From Anaerolineaceae bacterium (GTDB lineage: Bacteria > Chloroflexota > Anaerolineae > Anaerolineales > Anaerolineaceae): 10,006 nucleotides of DNA. The notes under the pieces were generated by a model that had not been told where the DNA came from, did no database searches, and saw only the letters and a list, made by a program, of their open reading frames with translations. Within the stretch, counting starts at the first letter, position 1; each line of letters starts with the position of its first letter. Below are positions 6,976 to 10,006 of this stretch, piece after piece. Location of the stretch: positions 1-10,006 of the forward strand of contig DLXG01000239.1 of the NCBI GenBank assembly GCA_003448875.1. The letters run 5' to 3'. The position numbers were made by a program, and so were the translations under genes.

Positions 6976-7656
6976 TCAGACGTTGGCGTCGTCTTCGTCC
7001 ATGCTGTCAATTTCGAACAGTTCCCCGGTGGCACTGAACACAGTGCGTTCACAAATATTGGTGACACGGTCTGCCATGCGTTCCAGATTGTGAATGACCC
7101 ACAACATGAGATTGGTATGGTCAATCAGGCCGGGGTTGGCAATCATCGCTTCGACAATTTTACGATAAGCCTGATTGAACAGTTCATCCACCTGGTCATC
7201 TTCTTTTGGAATGGCAAGGGCCTGGATGTGATTTTCCGAAACGAAGGCTCCAAGTGCACGGTGTAACATGCTAACGGCAATTTCAGCCATCTTTTCGATT
7301 TCCTGAAGCGGTATAATGACTTCCCCTTCGCCAAGGCGGGTAACCACTTTGGCGATGCCTTTGGCATAATCTCCCATACGTTCCAATTCGGTGTTGACTT
7401 CCAGCATGGCAGTCATCTCGCGCAAGTCGCGTGCCATGGGCTGTTGAGTAGCCATCAAGATGATGATGGCATTTTCGATGGCAAAGCGTTTTTCGTTGAT
7501 GGTTTGATCGGCTTCGAAAATTTCGCGGGCCAGATTAATATCGCGGTTCTTCAATGCCTGAATTGCAGACAGGGTAGCCTGTTCCACCATGCTGCCGAGA
7601 ATGAGAATCTCATCCCGTATCTGATTGATTTGTCGGATTAAGGTATCGCGTGGCAT
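6976..7656 (-). CDS. phoU: Phosphate signalling regulator PhoU
   Basis: Cytoplasmic all-helical protein that damps phosphate uptake by the Pst transporter and links it to the Pho sensor kinase. The 226-residue length is normal. It has the two PhoU repeats, each with a metal-binding acidic motif: ELERMGDYAKGIA (90-102) in the first and NLERMADRVTNICE (190-203) in the second. The tail after 214 is acidic. The ATG follows AGAAAGG at about 7-nt spacing and lies 23 nt after the pstB stop. It is the last gene of the pst operon before a strong terminator. No two-component Pho genes are visible in the window. Confidence 0.96.
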   Translation of the reverse strand: MPRDTLIRQINQIRDEILILGSMVEQATLSAIQALKNRDINLAREIFEADQTINEKRFAIENAIIILMATQQPMARDLREMTAMLEVNTELERMGDYAKGIAKVVTRLGEGEVIIPLQEIEKMAEIAVSMLHRALGAFVSENHIQALAIPKEDDQVDELFNQAYRKIVEAMIANPGLIDHTNLMLWVIHNLERMADRVTNICERTVFSATGELFEIDSMDEDDANV

Positions 7657-7679
7657 TGGAAAGCCTTTCTGTGAGAGAT

Positions 7680-8471
7680 TTAGCCGAATCGGCCGGTAAT
7701 GTAATCTTCGGTACGCTGATCACGCGGACGGGTAAAGATTTGATTGGTTGTTCCGTATTCCACCATCACACCCGCCCGGTCTTCTGCCATTGTGAAAAAC
7801 GCGGTGAAATCCGAGGCGCGGGCTGCCTGCTGCATGTTGTGAGTTACGATGATGATGGTGTAATTCTGGGAAAGTTCCCGCATCAGGTCTTCAATCTTCA
7901 GGGTAGCAATCGGGTCAAGGGCGGAGCAGGGTTCATCCATCAGGATGATTTCTGGTTTGACGGCCAGTGCCCGGGCAATACACAAGCGCTGTTGCTGACC
8001 ACCAGAAAGTGCCAGTGCGCTTTTCTTCAAGTTATCCTTGACTTCATCCCACAGCGCGGCTGCGCGCAGGGTTTCTTCAACCAGGTCGTCCATGTTGCCG
8101 CGAAAACCGTTGATTCTCGCTCCCCAGGCTACATTCTCGTAGATGGATTTAGGGAAGGGGTTTGGTTTTTGGAAGACCATTCCAATCATGCGCCGGATCT
8201 GAACGGCATCCACATCGGGGTCATATATGTTTTTGTTGTGGTAGAGAATTTCACCTTCAACCCGTGAGTTGAGGATAAAATCATTCATTCGGTTAAATGC
8301 GCGTAAAACGGTGCTTTTACCGCAGCCAGATGGACCGATAATGGCTGTGATTTTGTTCCGCTGAATAGTCAGGTTGACATCTCTCACAGCCTGAAAATTT
8401 CCATAGTAAATATTCAGATTTCGGGCTTCGATAGCATAGTGGTTGTTTTCGTTCATCGGTTGCACATCCAT
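7680..8471 (-). CDS. pstB: Phosphate ABC transporter ATPase PstB
   Basis: Nucleotide-binding subunit that powers phosphate import by PstC-PstA. Numbered from the chosen start (263 residues): Walker [10 protein letters not shown] (46-54), Q-loop [11 protein letters not shown] (99-109), the PstB-typical ABC signature [15 protein letters not shown] (155-169), Walker B ILMDEP (176-181), H-loop H211 and the C-terminal YITGRFG. All ATPase residues are intact. The ATG at 8471 lies 7 nt after the pstA stop but has no clear ribosome binding site; an ATG at 8456 (258 residues) is almost as likely, and an ATG at 8525 would add 18 residues with no family resemblance and overlap pstA by 47 nt. Reinitiation by ribosomes finishing pstA is plausible. 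Confidence 0.97.
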   Translation of the reverse strand: MDVQPMNENNHYAIEARNLNIYYGNFQAVRDVNLTIQRNKITAIIGPSGCGKSTVLRAFNRMNDFILNSRVEGEILYHNKNIYDPDVDAVQIRRMIGMVFQKPNPFPKSIYENVAWGARINGFRGNMDDLVEETLRAAALWDEVKDNLKKSALALSGGQQQRLCIARALAVKPEIILMDEPCSALDPIATLKIEDLMRELSQNYTIIIVTHNMQQAARASDFTAFFTMAEDRAGVMVEYGTTNQIFTRPRDQRTEDYITGRFG

Positions 8472-8478
8472 AGAGGTA

Positions 8479-9729
8479 TTATATCCGTTTTGAGAAACGA
8501 TTGCGGAGCAAAATTGCAACCGCATTCAGGGAAAGCAGCGAGATCAGCAATACCAGGATGGCTGCAGCGGCAATATTCCTGAATGCGTCTTGTGGGCGAG
8601 TTGTCCAGTTATAAATCTGGATCGGTAGAGCAGTGAAGTTGGAAAATAGACCAGTTGGGTCGCTTACTATAAAGGTAGAAGCGCCGACTACAATCAGAGG
8701 TGCAGTTTCTCCAATCGCACGGGATACCGCCAGAATAGTACCGGTCAGGATACCCGGCATGGCATAGGGAAGCACATGGTACCAGACCGTTTGCCATTTG
8801 GTAGCACCCAAACCGTAGGCTGCCTGCCGGATTGAGTTGGGCACGGCGCGGATGGCTTCCTGGGCGTTGATAATCAAAATCGGCAAGATTAACAATGCCA
8901 TGGTTAAACCGGCGGAAAGAAGAGTTCTACCGGTTGAGGCCCCTTCAACGCCAAAGGCTGCCCCAGAAGTAAGGTGACCGAGGGTTCGAACAAACAAGGC
9001 CAAACCAAGAATACCGTAAATAATCGAGGGCACGCCAGCCAGATTATCAATGTTCGTCTGAATGATGCGATTGATACGGTTTTCGCCAATTGCGTACTCT
9101 TCAAGGTAGATTGCAGCGCCGACACCCAGAGGAAATGCGATTGTAATTGTGATCAGAATGAGGTAAATTGAGCCAAGCACCGCTGTGCGTACACCGGCCA
9201 GTTCCGGACGGCTTGACATGGGCACGCGCAGGAAGCGGCTGTTCAACCATGAGCGGAATTCCAGTTCCGCTTTGGGAAAGTTCTGGGCAGCATCCAGCCT
9301 AACGCGTTCAGGAAAGAAGATGGATTCCAGCAGGGGGTAACTTTTGACCACCTTTGGTTGCACGATTTCCTCGATCACGATGGCGTACAATTGATCCCAA
9401 CTTTGTTCTTCCAGCGCGCCATTATCCCGTTCAATGGTGCGGACTCGGTTCGGCCGCAGGCGTTCACGAATAATCGCCGCTAATTCCTCATTATCAAGGT
9501 CTTCAAGCGGGGCTACCGCCAGTGTATCCGGGTCAACCCTGTTTTCTACCGCCACATAACCGAATGCCCGATTCGAGATGGTGATCAAAAGAGTGGTCAG
9601 GAAGACAATTGCGATGAGCGTGGAGGCGTAAAAAACTGTCTGCCAGACTTTTGCAATTCGGTGGCGGCGGCGCAGATATTGTTCTGAAGATGTATCAGCG
9701 TTGTTAGAGAGGAAGGGATTGTCTTTCAT
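8479..9729 (-). CDS. pstA: Phosphate ABC transporter permease PstA, with long extracytoplasmic insertion
   Basis: One of the two membrane subunits of the high-affinity phosphate importer. The hydrophobic profile gives six likely membrane helices: about 31-53, 182-207, 231-248, 270-290, 325-350 and 386-408. The permease coupling motif is at about 302-341 ([20 protein letters not shown], then [10 protein letters not shown]). At 416 residues it is about 120 longer than the E. coli protein (296); the excess lies between helices 1 and 2 (about 54-180), a polar, helix-rich segment that should face outward. The N-terminus is cytoplasmic and basic (RRRHR). The ATG overlaps the pstC stop in an ATGA arrangement, with GAGGTG about 5 nt ahead, so the two permease subunits are probably made by coupled translation in equal amounts. 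Confidence 0.95.
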   Translation of the reverse strand: MKDNPFLSNNADTSSEQYLRRRHRIAKVWQTVFYASTLIAIVFLTTLLITISNRAFGYVAVENRVDPDTLAVAPLEDLDNEELAAIIRERLRPNRVRTIERDNGALEEQSWDQLYAIVIEEIVQPKVVKSYPLLESIFFPERVRLDAAQNFPKAELEFRSWLNSRFLRVPMSSRPELAGVRTAVLGSIYLILITITIAFPLGVGAAIYLEEYAIGENRINRIIQTNIDNLAGVPSIIYGILGLALFVRTLGHLTSGAAFGVEGASTGRTLLSAGLTMALLILPILIINAQEAIRAVPNSIRQAAYGLGATKWQTVWYHVLPYAMPGILTGTILAVSRAIGETAPLIVVGASTFIVSDPTGLFSNFTALPIQIYNWTTRPQDAFRNIAAAAILVLLISLLSLNAVAILLRNRFSKRI

Positions 9730-10006
9730 TCATACACCTCGCGGAATCGGCGGCTGATTTGCCGGCTGATAAGGTTAAGGGTCAGGGTAATGGCAAAGAG
9801 TAATAAGCCGATGGCAAAGATGCTGTTGTAGTCGGGTGTATCATAAGCAAGGTCACCGCCGCTGATGCGGGCGATGTAGCCGGTCATGGTTTCGGCTGCT
9901 TCAAAGGGGTTAAAGGTAAAATTCGGACCGGCGCCAGCCGCGATAGCAACGATCATGGTTTCACCGACGGCGCGGGAAACTCCCACAATGAAAGCGGCTA
10001 CAATGC
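9726..10006 (-). CDS. pstC: Phosphate ABC transporter permease PstC, C-terminal part only
   Basis: The last 92 full codons of the partner permease; the frame runs off the right edge. Visible is the end of the permease coupling motif, [20 protein letters not shown], which matches the equivalent [10 protein letters not shown] motif of PstA, then an outward loop with [20 protein letters not shown] and the final membrane helix ([20 protein letters not shown]) followed by a basic cytoplasmic end. Position immediately before pstA with a 4-nt overlap confirms PstC. The GTG codon at 9986 in the middle of the conserved helix is not a start. Confidence 0.93.
   Translation of the reverse strand, partial: IVAAFIVGVSRAVGETMIVAIAAGAGPNFTFNPFEAAETMTGYIARISGGDLAYDTPDYNSIFAIGLLLFAITLTLNLISRQISRRFREVYE

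Noticed and set aside
7650..8267. Long rightward open frame opposite phoU/pstB
   Set aside because: It is antisense to the conserved PstB ATPase motifs, its product has no recognisable motif, and there is no ribosome binding site.
8472..8525. ATG at 8525 as the pstB start
   Set aside because: It would overlap pstA by 47 nt and add 18 residues without resemblance to PstB N-termini.
1..10006. CRISPR array, insertion sequence, tRNA or rRNA gene, defence or toxin-antitoxin system
   Set aside because: No regularly spaced repeats, terminal inverted repeats, transposase, structured RNA or defence-type proteins were seen; nearly all of the window is accounted for by recognised housekeeping genes.

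Overview
The window looks like ordinary chromosomal DNA from a free-living bacterium with moderate GC content and tightly packed genes. The style of the proteins (a PstA with a long insertion after its first membrane helix, a CHAD protein paired with an HD-domain Ppx/GppA phosphatase, a clpB next to lipB) fits the Chloroflexota, possibly Anaerolineae. That assignment is an inference from protein character and not the result of a search. I see no mobile element, CRISPR array, RNA gene or sign of recent transfer.

Layout from left to right. A PIG-L/LmbE-type deacetylase, cut off at its N-terminus by the window edge, reads rightward and ends 8 bp from the stop codon of the oppositely oriented clpB, which encodes a full-length disaggregase. 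A 195-bp AT-rich divergent intergenic region follows. It carries an inverted repeat and a pair of near-identical 16-bp direct repeats that no gene explains. lipB (octanoyltransferase) reads rightward from it and overlaps tail-to-tail by 12 bp with a leftward ppx/gppA-type gene.

The rest of the window reads leftward and is about phosphate. A two-gene unit encodes a CHAD-domain protein, expected to bind polyphosphate, and an exopolyphosphatase/pppGpp phosphatase with a C-terminal HD domain. The two genes overlap by 14 nt. The unit has its own extended -10 promoter just after a strong intrinsic terminator. That terminator closes the upstream operon pstC (partial)-pstA-pstB-phoU, the membrane and ATPase parts of the high-affinity phosphate importer plus its regulator. 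pstS, the phosphate-binding protein gene, is not in the window and may lie upstream beyond the right edge.

Taken together, phosphate uptake and its regulator (Pst/PhoU) sit next to likely intracellular polyphosphate handling (CHAD/Ppx), a sensible physiological pairing. clpB and lipB are general housekeeping functions. I do not see a wholly new system. The points most worth a second look are the repeats in the clpB/lipB intergenic region, the roughly 125-residue insertion in PstA, and the CHAD-Ppx-Pst neighbourhood with its possible phosphate-responsive promoter.
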